Below, piece by piece: positions 1 to 6,519 of a DNA stretch of 7,105 nucleotides; within the stretch, counting starts at the first letter, position 1; each line of letters opens with the position of its first letter. Under the pieces are notes generated by a model. It was not told the origin of the DNA. It made no database searches and saw only the letters and a list, made by a program, of their open reading frames with translations. The translations under genes were made by a program, and so were the position numbers. Source of the DNA: DATFAS01 sp035254305 (GTDB lineage: Bacteria > Bacillota > Bacilli > Aneurinibacillales > RAOX-1); NCBI GenBank assembly GCA_035254305.1, contig DATFAS010000012.1, positions 1-7,105 of the forward strand, written 5' to 3'.

Positions 1-22
1 AAGGTTAATTAATTACTTATAC

Positions 23-56
23 TATCCTGCCAACCAGACGGTGGCAGGGTATTTTT
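23..56 (+). terminator. Rho-independent terminator of an upstream, off-window gene
   Basis: Bases 26-32 (CCTGCCA) pair perfectly with 42-48 (TGGCAGG). The stem can extend by a T-G wobble and two A-T pairs to 23-32/42-51, with a 9-base loop. It runs directly into TTTTT at 52-56. This is the standard form of an intrinsic terminator reading rightward. No gene end is visible upstream in the window, so the gene it serves lies to the left. It separates that gene from the secreted hydrolase gene at 134. Confidence 0.8.
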
Positions 57-58
57 CA

Positions 59-86
59 TTTACCAAAAGAATATTAAGAGTATAAT
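59..86 (+). promoter_or_regulatory. Sigma-A-like promoter of the secreted hydrolase gene
   Basis: A perfect -10 hexamer TATAAT lies at 81-86. A 4/6 match to the -35 hexamer (TTTACC, 59-64) sits 16 bases upstream. The predicted transcription start is near 92-94, giving a leader of about 40 bases before the TTG start at 134. The promoter begins right after the preceding terminator, which supports independent transcription of the downstream gene. The -35 assignment is less certain than the -10. Confidence 0.6.
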
Positions 87-133
87 AGGAAATAACAACT
101 CAAGATTGTCGAACTAGAGTAGGAGGAATTTCA

Positions 134-2044
134 TTGAAAAAGAAATGGACTGTTGGGTTAACGGCTTGCCTTTTGTTTACAACAATTCAAGGTTCTGCTT
201 CAGCTGCTGATCGATTCTGGATTATGGAGCAGCAGGCTCAACAGGCTGTAGATGCAGGGGATAAGGCATCTGCGGTTCCCTATTGGAAGGATTTGACTGA
301 CCATTACGCAAGTCTTGAAAGCTGGACCAATGCGGCATTATATGCTGGAGATCTAGGTGTCTATTATGATGAAACGAAAGACTATGAACAAGCGGTTCAA
401 TACTATACTTTAGAAAATGAATATTGGCTTAAAGAGGGAAAGGATTGGGGTGCTGCAGATAGTGCCAGAGCTGAGCAGCTTCGAACCGTTGTTGAGGTTT
501 ATGCATCAACTTCCAATCCGAGTGACATTCGTTCTCTAGCAGGATCTACTAATCTAGCTAAATTCGAGCCAGAATCAGGTGTCTATCTAGGACTCTATTC
601 GGAGAGAGATCCGGGAATGACCAATTATTTTACCAAATCAAAAGAAATTTATGGAAAGGACCATGCATTATACTTAGCATATTGTCCTTGGGGTGTTTCG
701 TTTCCTATGACGCATGCTCAGCGGGCAAAGGAAGCAGGAGCAGGTCTTCAAGTGGGTTGGGAGCCAAGCTTTGGTTTGGATGCAGTGAAGGATGATGACT
801 ACGTTCGTGAATGGGCACGTGCAGCTAAGGCATCAGGAATTCCCATCTTTTTGCGCTATGCTTGTGAAATGAATGGATCCTGGACGAAATGGAACGGGGA
901 TCCTGCTAAGTATATAGAGAAATTTCGTCTGATCTCTAACATAATGAAGGAAGAAGCACCGAATGTGGCTATGGTTTGGAGTCCAGCGGATGTACCGAAA
1001 TATTCTATGAGTGCGTATTATCCTGGGGATGCCTATGTGGACTGGGTGGGCTTAAGCTTGTATACCGAGCCATATGAAAATGGGGACCCAACAAAACCAG
1101 AAGTAGGTGGAACCCCCCTCGAACGATTAGACGAATTATATTCCCTGTATGCAGATCGGAAACCGGTAATGCTAAGTGAGACAGGAGTTTCTCATTTAAC
1201 ACATCAGGATAATCATGATTTTACAAATTATGCCTTACTAAATCTATCTCGTCTATATGAAATGATGCCAAAGAAATATCCTCGCCTTAAAGCGATTACC
1301 TATTTTAATGTGGATTTGAATGGGACGGAATCCAATAATGATTATACGTTAAGAGATAATACCCAAGTATTTGCTGCATATAAACGAATGATTTCTGAAC
1401 CTTATTTTTTAAGTTCCATCCAGCAAGGGGCTAGTGTTCCAGTAGGGTATAAGAAAATAGAAGGTTCCTATTCGTTTCAAAAGCAGGTTCACCTTGTTCC
1501 AAATGTAAAAATCCCTACTGTCTATATAAGCAAGGTAGAGTATCTTCTCAATGGACAGATTATTGATACGAATAGCCAACCCCCTTATGATACAAATATT
1601 CAGGCAAGCTTGGTACCAGAGGGATCGGTATTAACTGTCAATGTTTATGATCAAGCTGGGGCGAAGGTTAGTAGTCAATCCTTTTCTTTCTCCTCACAGA
1701 TCACAGTGAACATGAATCGTTCAGAGATGAGCTTTGATCAACCGCCATTGATTCGTAATGGAAGTACACTTGTTCCACTTCGTGCAATTTTTGAAATGAT
1801 GGGGGCACAAGTCTCTTGGGATGAAGCAACACAAACTGTGACTGCAGATAAAGGCAATACGGTAATTACTCTGACATTAGGCAATCAAGTAGCAACAGTA
1901 AATGGAGAATCTATTACCTTAAACCAACCTGCAATACAGGTCAACAATCGAACATTAGTACCATTACGATTTGTCAGTGTCGCTTTAGGTGCGACCGTTG
2001 GGTGGGACAATGGAACACAGACTGTTAGTATTCAAACTCCATAA
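134..2044 (+). CDS. Secreted GH26-like glycoside hydrolase with C-terminal stalk (copper amine oxidase N-terminal) domain
   Basis: This is a 636-residue exported protein. The TTG start is chosen because AGGAGG (121-126) lies 7 bases upstream and the signal peptide begins at once (KKK, hydrophobic core, probable cleavage after Ala-Ser-Ala near residue 24). Residues about 28-125 are helical and TPR-like. Residues about 145-425 look like a TIM-barrel hydrolase of the GH26 beta-mannanase type. The segment RYACEMNGSW (241-250) carries the presumed acid/base Glu245, YVDWVGLSLY (301-310) is a typical barrel strand, and KPVMLSETG (343-351) carries the presumed nucleophile Glu349. The 104-residue spacing fits GH26. 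Residues about 440-525 resemble an Ig-like beta domain. Residues 526-636 form a stalk domain of two similar halves (PPLIRNGSTLVPLR..., PAIQVNNRTLVPLR...). The likely role is cleavage of a beta-linked polysaccharide (mannan, xylan, mixed glucan or the cell's own exopolysaccharide); the substrate cannot be read from the sequence. The residue before Glu245 is Cys, where characterised GH26 enzymes usually have His. No LPXTG or SLH anchor is present. The gene appears monocistronic. Confidence 0.8.
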   Translation: MKKKWTVGLTACLLFTTIQGSASAADRFWIMEQQAQQAVDAGDKASAVPYWKDLTDHYASLESWTNAALYAGDLGVYYDETKDYEQAVQYYTLENEYWLKEGKDWGAADSARAEQLRTVVEVYASTSNPSDIRSLAGSTNLAKFEPESGVYLGLYSERDPGMTNYFTKSKEIYGKDHALYLAYCPWGVSFPMTHAQRAKEAGAGLQVGWEPSFGLDAVKDDDYVREWARAAKASGIPIFLRYACEMNGSWTKWNGDPAKYIEKFRLISNIMKEEAPNVAMVWSPADVPKYSMSAYYPGDAYVDWVGLSLYTEPYENGDPTKPEVGGTPLERLDELYSLYADRKPVMLSETGVSHLTHQDNHDFTNYALLNLSRLYEMMPKKYPRLKAITYFNVDLNGTESNNDYTLRDNTQVFAAYKRMISEPYFLSSIQQGASVPVGYKKIEGSYSFQKQVHLVPNVKIPTVYISKVEYLLNGQIIDTNSQPPYDTNIQASLVPEGSVLTVNVYDQAGAKVSSQSFSFSSQITVNMNRSEMSFDQPPLIRNGSTLVPLRAIFEMMGAQVSWDEATQTVTADKGNTVITLTLGNQVATVNGESITLNQPAIQVNNRTLVPLRFVSVALGATVGWDNGTQTVSIQTP

Positions 2045-2052
2045 CTAATAGA

Positions 2053-2079
2053 AGGGAGCCAAAGCTGGCTCCCTCTTTC
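2053..2079 (+). terminator. Rho-independent terminator of the hydrolase gene
   Basis: The stem at 2053-2061 (AGGGAGCCA) pairs perfectly with 2066-2074 (TGGCTCCCT) around a 4-base AAGC loop. It begins 9 bases after the hydrolase stop codon. The T tract is short and interrupted (CTTTCATT), so termination may be incomplete, but the position and the strong stem make the assignment good. Confidence 0.8.
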
Positions 2080-2187
2080 ATTATAATGTGCTAATTATGG
2101 ACCATGAAAATGGGATCTTTAATCGGTGTTCTTTCCTTGAGTTTATTAAATCATTAGACAATAGATAACTATATAGATTCTAGAAAT

Positions 2188-2228
2188 ATCCCCATTTTCC
2201 ATGAGATCGTGGGGATGTTTTTTGTTTT
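2188..2228 (+). terminator. Second terminator-like hairpin between the hydrolase gene and the exporter operon
   Basis: ATCCCCA (2188-2194) pairs with TGGGGAT (2210-2216) around a 15-base loop. It is followed by G, six T, G and four T (2217-2228), a strong U tract on the + strand. No open reading frame of note lies between the first terminator and this one. It could be a back-up terminator for leaky read-through of the hydrolase gene, or the end of a short untranslated transcript. A weak -35-like TTGAGT occurs at 2137-2142, but I see no convincing -10 to match it. The hairpin also shields the exporter promoter from upstream transcription. Confidence 0.6.
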
Positions 2229-2270
2229 GCCAAGCTTTACCTTGTTTCAATCGTTGAAGACTCATCAAAC

Positions 2271-2303
2271 ATTCAGGCAATCTTCAGCGGGCATTCAGGT
2301 ACA
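2271..2303 (+). promoter_or_regulatory. Operator of three 11-bp direct repeats, candidate OmpR/PhoB-type response regulator site
   Basis: TTCAG occurs at 2272-2276, 2283-2287 and 2294-2298, exactly 11 bases apart. Repeats 1 and 3 share ATTCAGG; repeat 2 is CTTCAGC. A degenerate fourth copy (ACTCATC...) sits in phase at 2260. OmpR/PhoB-family regulators bind tandem direct repeats with about one helical turn spacing. When activating, they often overlap a poor -35 region. Here the last repeat ends 8 bases before a TATAAA box, and no good -35 exists. The response regulator encoded at 5836 is the obvious candidate ligand. That link is inference. Confidence 0.6.
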
Positions 2304-2306
2304 GGA

Positions 2307-2312
2307 TATAAA
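2307..2312 (+). promoter_or_regulatory. Likely -10 element of the exporter operon
   Basis: TATAAA matches the -10 consensus at 5/6 positions. It would start transcription near 2319, about 26 bases before the preferred ATG at 2345 and upstream of its ribosome binding site. At the normal 17-base spacing (2284-2289) the sequence is TCAGCG, a poor -35 that falls inside the repeat operator. This suggests an activator-dependent promoter. Confidence 0.5.
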
Positions 2313-2332
2313 GTAATAGGTAAAGATTGGAT

Positions 2333-2338
2333 GGAGGG
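2333..2338 (+). promoter_or_regulatory. Ribosome binding site that decides the adaptor start
   Basis: GGAGGG lies 6 bases before the ATG at 2345. The alternative in-frame TTG at 2327 has only weak AGG-type sequence upstream, and starting there would place this strong site inside the coding region. The ATG start is therefore preferred, which shortens the protein from 481 to 475 residues. Confidence 0.75.
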
Positions 2339-2344
2339 ATTCCC

Positions 2345-3772
2345 ATGGCAGAAGCAGTCATCAACGAATTGGGAACATCAATTCGAAATAAGCGCAAGAA
2401 AAAGATCATTCTACTTTCGTTAGTAGGTTTAATTCTTTGTGGTGCCGGGGTGTACGTATACCCCAAACTTATAGCTAAGCAAGCAACTGCACCCTCACTA
2501 CAATGGGCAACTGTTCAGCGTGGAGATGTAACGGAAACGGTTGCTGCATCAGGTACAGTCCAAGCTTCAAAACAAGCTTCACTAACCTTCTCTGGTTCGA
2601 GTAATAAGCTAACTTCTGTAAACGTAAAGGTGGGAGATCATGTCAAAGCCGGACAAGTACTGGCTACAGTGGATGTTTCAACCGCACAAATAGACGTAAA
2701 TAATGCGCTAGCCAGCCTAGCTTCCGCGCAAGCGAATCTAGCGCAGGCTAAGGAGGGCTCAACCGAGGAAGAAATCGCTATTCAGCAAGCTAATGTGAAC
2801 AAAGCTAAAATCACCTGGGATGCTGCAAAGAATGCTTATGAAACTCAAAAGCAGCTGTTTGCAGCAGGTGCTGGAACAAAATCTGATTTGGATGCAGCCA
2901 AAAATAATTTAGATCAAGCGGAAGTCTCCTATCAATCGGCAGTTGCTCAGCTAAACCAAGTGAAAGCACCGCCAAAATCAACCACGATACTGTCCGCCGA
3001 GGCAGCGTTGAAGCAGGCTCAAGCAGGATTAGAACAAAAGCAAATCGCATTAGACCAGTTGACGTTAACAGCTCCAATGGATGGAGTGATTGTTCAAGTA
3101 AATGGAAATGTGGGTGAACTCCCCAAGAACGATTCAACTAGTTCAAGCAGCACCGGTTTCATTGTCATGGATAATTCTGATTCTGGCAGCATCGAAGTAC
3201 TAGCCCAAATTAGTCAAACGGATATTGGAAAAATGAAGGAGGGAATGAAAGCAACATTTACTAGCAGTGCTTTTTCGGATAAAAAATTTGCAGGAAAAGT
3301 CTCGGTGATCTATCCGGAAGCAACAACAGATTCTGGTGTTACCACATACAAGGTGCTCCTAACAGTAGACAATCAAGAAGGATTAATGAAGCCAGGAATG
3401 ACGGTCAATGTGACTGTTGAAGTTGGAACGCATAATAATGTGCTTTATATCCCCGCTTCCGCAATGAAGGATCAGAATGGAAAAGATGTGGTATACCTGA
3501 AAGGTGCTGAATCATCAGGGGGAGCTCCTACAAGTAATGGTGGACAACAAGGCGTGCTTCCTTATCATTCTGTACCTATAACCATTGGATATTATAGTTC
3601 CGATATGGTAGAGGTCATCTCAGGGTTAAATGAAGGGGATCAAGTAGCATTGACTTCCTCAGCAAATTCAACAAGCTCAACTTCCAATAAAAAGAATTCG
3701 AATGGATTTGGGGGAATGCCTGGAATAGGTGGTCCCGATGGGCCTCCTGGTGGTATGGGAGGAGGAAGATAG
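2345..3772 (+). CDS. Membrane-fusion/adaptor subunit of a MacA/YknX-like ABC exporter
   Basis: This 475-residue HlyD/MacA-family adaptor is anchored in the cytoplasmic membrane with its bulk outside. A basic N-terminus (RNKRKKK, 14-20) precedes one membrane segment (about 21-39). The first lipoyl half is at about 66-112 (VGDHVKAGQVLATVD). A long Ala/Gln-rich alpha-helical hairpin covers about 113-237, with a tip around LFAAGAGTKSDLDAAKNNL (171-189) and a Pro break at 209-210. The second lipoyl half is at about 238-258 (LTAPMDGVIVQVNGNVGE). The beta-barrel (about 283-360) and membrane-proximal domain (about 361-438) follow. The protein ends in a Ser/Asn linker and a Gly/Pro/Met-rich tail (about 452-475). 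It is clearly longer than B. subtilis YknX as I recall it. In Gram-positives there is no TolC partner, so the adaptor probably modulates the ATPase/permease pair or guides substrate through the wall. It is the first gene of the operon; the ATPase gene starts 2 bases after its stop. The exported substrate is unknown; YknWXYZ is linked to SdpC toxin protection in B. subtilis. Confidence 0.88.
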   Translation: MAEAVINELGTSIRNKRKKKIILLSLVGLILCGAGVYVYPKLIAKQATAPSLQWATVQRGDVTETVAASGTVQASKQASLTFSGSSNKLTSVNVKVGDHVKAGQVLATVDVSTAQIDVNNALASLASAQANLAQAKEGSTEEEIAIQQANVNKAKITWDAAKNAYETQKQLFAAGAGTKSDLDAAKNNLDQAEVSYQSAVAQLNQVKAPPKSTTILSAEAALKQAQAGLEQKQIALDQLTLTAPMDGVIVQVNGNVGELPKNDSTSSSSTGFIVMDNSDSGSIEVLAQISQTDIGKMKEGMKATFTSSAFSDKKFAGKVSVIYPEATTDSGVTTYKVLLTVDNQEGLMKPGMTVNVTVEVGTHNNVLYIPASAMKDQNGKDVVYLKGAESSGGAPTSNGGQQGVLPYHSVPITIGYYSSDMVEVISGLNEGDQVALTSSANSTSSTSNKKNSNGFGGMPGIGGPDGPPGGMGGGR

Positions 3773-3774
3773 AT

Positions 3775-4494
3775 ATGCGTTCTGTCATTGCAATTGACAA
3801 TATAAAAAAAATATATAAGATCGGAGACCAAGAAATTCAGGCGCTACGTGGTGTCAGCTTGACAATTGAAACAGGGGATTTCGTAGCGATCATGGGGCCC
3901 TCTGGTTCAGGCAAGTCTACTATGATGAATGTGATCGGTTGTTTAGATCAGCCATCTTCGGGAGAATTTTATTTGGATGGGTTTCCTATTTCTAATGCCA
4001 GTGATGATGAGCTTGCTTTGATTCGAAATCGGAAGATTGGATTTGTATTTCAAAACTTTCATTTGCTATCCCGTACGACTGCAGTAGAGAATGTGGAACT
4101 TCCCTTATTGTACGCCGGTGTTTCCGCGAAGGAACGTCGTAGGAGGGCAATCACTGCGTTGGAAAGTGTAGGGCTGGGTACCCGCTTATTCAATAAGCCA
4201 AATGAATTATCGGGTGGCCAACAGCAAAGAGTTTCTATTGCTCGGGCATTAGTGAATCATCCTGTTATCTTAATGGCTGATGAGCCAACAGGTGCACTAG
4301 ATACGAAAACAAGTATTGAAATTATGGGTATCTTTCAACGGCTGAATGATGAAGGTAAAACAGTTATTTTGGTCACACACGAACCCGATATTGCAGATTA
4401 TGCCAAGCGCATCATTCGTTTCCGAGATGGGGAAGTCATCGCCAATGATCTGGTGGCCAATCGAACCATTGTGAAACAAGAAGAGGATGTATGA
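3775..4494 (+). CDS. ABC transporter ATP-binding protein, MacB/LolD/YknY type
   Basis: This 239-residue cytoplasmic ATPase energises the neighbouring permease. All nucleotide-binding motifs are intact: Walker A GPSGSGKST (41-49), Q-loop Gln93 in VFQNFHLL, signature LSGGQ (145-149), Walker B VILMADE (164-170) with catalytic Glu170, D-loop ALD (174-176) and switch His202. The MADEPTGALD segment and the ELPLLYAGV stretch (108-116) are typical of the MacB/LolD/FtsE-like branch. The length is normal for a stand-alone subunit. The start at 3775 is supported by GGAGG at 3761-3765, formed by the adaptor's final glycine codons. The stop overlaps the permease start by ATGA, implying translational coupling. 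Family assignment is firm; the transported substrate is not inferable. Confidence 0.93.
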   Translation: MRSVIAIDNIKKIYKIGDQEIQALRGVSLTIETGDFVAIMGPSGSGKSTMMNVIGCLDQPSSGEFYLDGFPISNASDDELALIRNRKIGFVFQNFHLLSRTTAVENVELPLLYAGVSAKERRRRAITALESVGLGTRLFNKPNELSGGQQQRVSIARALVNHPVILMADEPTGALDTKTSIEIMGIFQRLNDEGKTVILVTHEPDIADYAKRIIRFRDGEVIANDLVANRTIVKQEEDV

Positions 4495-5711
4495 ATATGA
4501 GCCTGTTAGAAAGTCTGCGTGTTTCGCTTCTAAGCATTAAGGTGAATAAATTACGATCCTTTCTAACGATGCTAGGAATTATCATTGGCGTTTCAGCTGT
4601 AATTGCCATGGTATCGATAGGTGAGGGAGCATCGTCGAATGTTGCCTCACAAATTAATGGATTGGGGAGCAACCTGCTGATTGTTTCACCTGGCCAGGCG
4701 AGCCAGGGAGGTATACGAATGGGTGCGGGGTCTCTCAATAATTTAACTCTAGATGATGTTACCGCCATTGCGAAACAAGATGCAGTAGCAGGGGTAACAC
4801 CTGATCTTAGTCAGCAAGGTCAGGTCGTATGGAAAAGCCAAAGCTATACCACTACTGTTGAAGGTACAAGTGAATCTTTCCCACAGGTACGAAATGTAGC
4901 AACCTCGCAAGGACGATTTTTTAATCGGTTCGAGGTTCAAGGACAAGCTAATGTTGCAGTGGTAGGTACAGAGGTAATTAGCAACTTATTCGGTTCTGGA
5001 GAGAACCCAATTGGTCAAACCATTCAGATTAAGCAAATCCCTTTTACCATTATTGGTGTTTTAGCAAGCCAAGGGAGTAGTGGAATGACAAATAACGATG
5101 ATCGAATTATCATTCCGATTTCTACGGCAATGAACCGAGTTTTTAATCAGACGAAGATAAGAACCATCTTCGTATCTGCTAAATCAGCAGAGCTTATGGA
5201 TCAGGCACAATTTGAAACAGAGCAGGTGTTGCGATCACAGCATCATTTATCACCAAGAAATCAGAATGATTTCCAAATCAGCTCCCAGTCGCAGATTCTA
5301 AGCACGGCCCAAGGGGTTACCAGTGTGATGACCAATCTTATGTCGGGAATAGCCGCTATTTCGCTAGTTGTGGGTGGTATTGGAATTATGAATATTATGC
5401 TAGTTTCAGTGACTGAACGTACTCGTGAAATTGGGATCCGCAAAGCTATTGGGGCAACAAAAGGAGACATTCTACGACAGTTTCTAATTGAGGCAATCAC
5501 CCTTAGTTTATTTGGAGGAGTCATTGGAATTCTACTTGGAGTTGGTAGTGCTAAACTCGTTGGGAATATGATGGGGATGTCGACAAGTATTAGTATGAAA
5601 CCCATTCTGTATTCATTCTTAACATCTATGTTAACGGGAGTCCTATTTGGGGTTTACCCTGCGAGAAAAGCTGCCTGTTTAAAACCAATTGATGCATTAC
5701 GTTTTGAATAA
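4491..5711 (+). CDS. ABC transporter permease, MacB/FtsX type (YknZ-like)
   Basis: This 406-residue membrane protein is the transmembrane half of the exporter. It has the MacB topology: TM1 at about 24-44, a large extracellular domain at about 45-280 (MacB_PCD-like), then TM2 (about 283-306), TM3 (about 332-356) and TM4 (about 371-390). The conserved cytoplasmic motif after TM2, TERTREIGIRKAIGATKGDI (308-327), and the terminal YPARKAACLKPIDALRFE (389-406) are hallmarks of the FtsX/MacB family. No ATPase domain is fused, as in Gram-positive YknZ. MacB-type permeases act as mechanotransmitters that couple ATP use to work outside the membrane. The start at 4491 overlaps the ATPase stop. An in-frame ATG at 4497 is an alternative, since AAGAGG (4481-4486) is 4 bases from the first ATG and 10 from the second; the choice changes only two residues. 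Confidence 0.92.
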   Translation: MNMSLLESLRVSLLSIKVNKLRSFLTMLGIIIGVSAVIAMVSIGEGASSNVASQINGLGSNLLIVSPGQASQGGIRMGAGSLNNLTLDDVTAIAKQDAVAGVTPDLSQQGQVVWKSQSYTTTVEGTSESFPQVRNVATSQGRFFNRFEVQGQANVAVVGTEVISNLFGSGENPIGQTIQIKQIPFTIIGVLASQGSSGMTNNDDRIIIPISTAMNRVFNQTKIRTIFVSAKSAELMDQAQFETEQVLRSQHHLSPRNQNDFQISSQSQILSTAQGVTSVMTNLMSGIAAISLVVGGIGIMNIMLVSVTERTREIGIRKAIGATKGDILRQFLIEAITLSLFGGVIGILLGVGSAKLVGNMMGMSTSISMKPILYSFLTSMLTGVLFGVYPARKAACLKPIDALRFE

Positions 5712-5770
5712 CCATGGCTCATAATACCTGAACTTTTTCCATTGGTAAAATAGAAATCATAAAAAAATTA

Positions 5771-5801
5771 GTTACAAGTAGCTAAAATCAGATAGTATAT
5801 T
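5771..5801 (+). promoter_or_regulatory. Weak candidate promoter in the gap before the response regulator gene
   Basis: The 124-base gap 5712-5835 contains no convincing terminator and no open frame of note. TATATT at 5796-5801 is a 5/6 match to a -10 box, and TTACAA at 5772-5777 is a poor -35 at 18-base spacing. The regulator genes could be transcribed from here, from read-through of the exporter operon, or both. The TTCAG triplet seen upstream of the adaptor gene is absent; only one inverted copy (CCTGAA, 5727-5732) occurs. Confidence 0.3.
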
Positions 5802-5835
5802 TGATAGGATGATGTTTTGAGAGGTAGGGAGCGAT

Positions 5836-6519
5836 ATGCAACAGTTAAAAGGGATTAAAATATTAGCCGTGGATGATGAACCTAATATCCTTACTTTTAT
5901 TGAACTAGGTTTGGCAAATGAAGGATTTGAGGTAAAGACAGCCCAAGATGGTATAACAGCTATCAATATAGCCAAGCAATTTCAACCACATGTAATGATT
6001 CTAGATGTGATGATGCCAGGTATGGATGGGTTTGAAGTGTGTAGGATGGTCAAAAAAACGGAGAATGTTGCTGTTATTATGCTAACAGCTAAAGATGAAG
6101 TGGATGATCGGGTGAAGGGACTGACGCTTGGAGCAGATGACTATATGATCAAACCTTTCAGCTTTGAAGAGCTGCTTGCTAGGATTCATGCTAGAATCCG
6201 CAATCAATTCCCTAACCTATTCGGGGAAGTGATTATCGGACCGTTTCAAATTGATGATCGCCGTAAAGAATTTAAGTTTGAAACCCGAGTATTAGAGCTT
6301 TCACCCACAGAATTCGAACTTCTTAAATATTTAGTTCTTAATCATGGCTTGGTTTTAAGTAAAGCAATGATTTTAGATAAGGTTTGGGGTTATGATTTTG
6401 CTGGAGAAGAAAATATCGTGGAGGTTTATATTCGGTCTTTACGAGAAAAATTGGGGGATAAGGAACATCGTATAATTCGTACATTACGTGGTTCAGGGTA
6501 TAGGGTCGATTTACCATGA
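5836..6519 (+). CDS. OmpR/PhoB-family two-component response regulator
   Basis: This 227-residue cytoplasmic transcription factor has a complete receiver domain (about 7-120). It carries the acidic pocket Asp13/Asp14 (VDDE), phospho-acceptor Asp57 in ILDVMMPGMDG, the switch Thr84 in LTA and Lys106 in the KPF motif. A winged-helix DNA-binding domain (about 132-226) follows. It shows LSPTEFELLKYLVLN (155-169), the recognition-helix region ENIVEVYIRSLREKL (192-206) and the wing RTLRGSGYRV (215-224), all typical of OmpR/PhoB proteins. The length is standard. AGGGAG (5826-5831) and GAGG (5821-5824) precede the ATG. The stop overlaps the histidine kinase start by ATGA, so the kinase is its expected partner. 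Its likely target is the repeat operator upstream of the adaptor gene; this is inferred from gene context and repeat spacing, not shown. Confidence 0.94.
   Translation: MQQLKGIKILAVDDEPNILTFIELGLANEGFEVKTAQDGITAINIAKQFQPHVMILDVMMPGMDGFEVCRMVKKTENVAVIMLTAKDEVDDRVKGLTLGADDYMIKPFSFEELLARIHARIRNQFPNLFGEVIIGPFQIDDRRKEFKFETRVLELSPTEFELLKYLVLNHGLVLSKAMILDKVWGYDFAGEENIVEVYIRSLREKLGDKEHRIIRTLRGSGYRVDLP

Noticed and set aside
2082..2087. Perfect TATAAT just after the hydrolase terminator
   Set aside because: At the required spacing the upstream sequence is the terminator stem, with no -35-like hexamer. It is part of an AT-rich run, so a real promoter is not supported.
2161..2187. Repeated ATAGAT and palindromes CTATATAG and TCTAGA
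   Set aside because: Short AT-rich words of this kind are expected by chance in such a spacer. There is no phased spacing or link to a promoter.
2327..2344. TTG start giving a six-residue longer adaptor
   Set aside because: It lacks a good ribosome binding site, while GGAGGG at 2333-2338 is ideally placed for the ATG at 2345.
2811..3137. 108-residue open frame on the - strand inside the adaptor gene
   Set aside because: It lies opposite a clearly coding repetitive helical region, and has no ribosome binding site or recognisable domain. The other - strand frames (for example 4436-4768 and 5261-5605) were dismissed for the same reason.
5711..5748. Imperfect inverted repeat ACCATGG / CCATTGGT after the permease stop
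   Set aside because: The stem is bulged, the loop is over 20 bases, and the following sequence is A-rich, not T-rich. It is not a credible terminator on the + strand.
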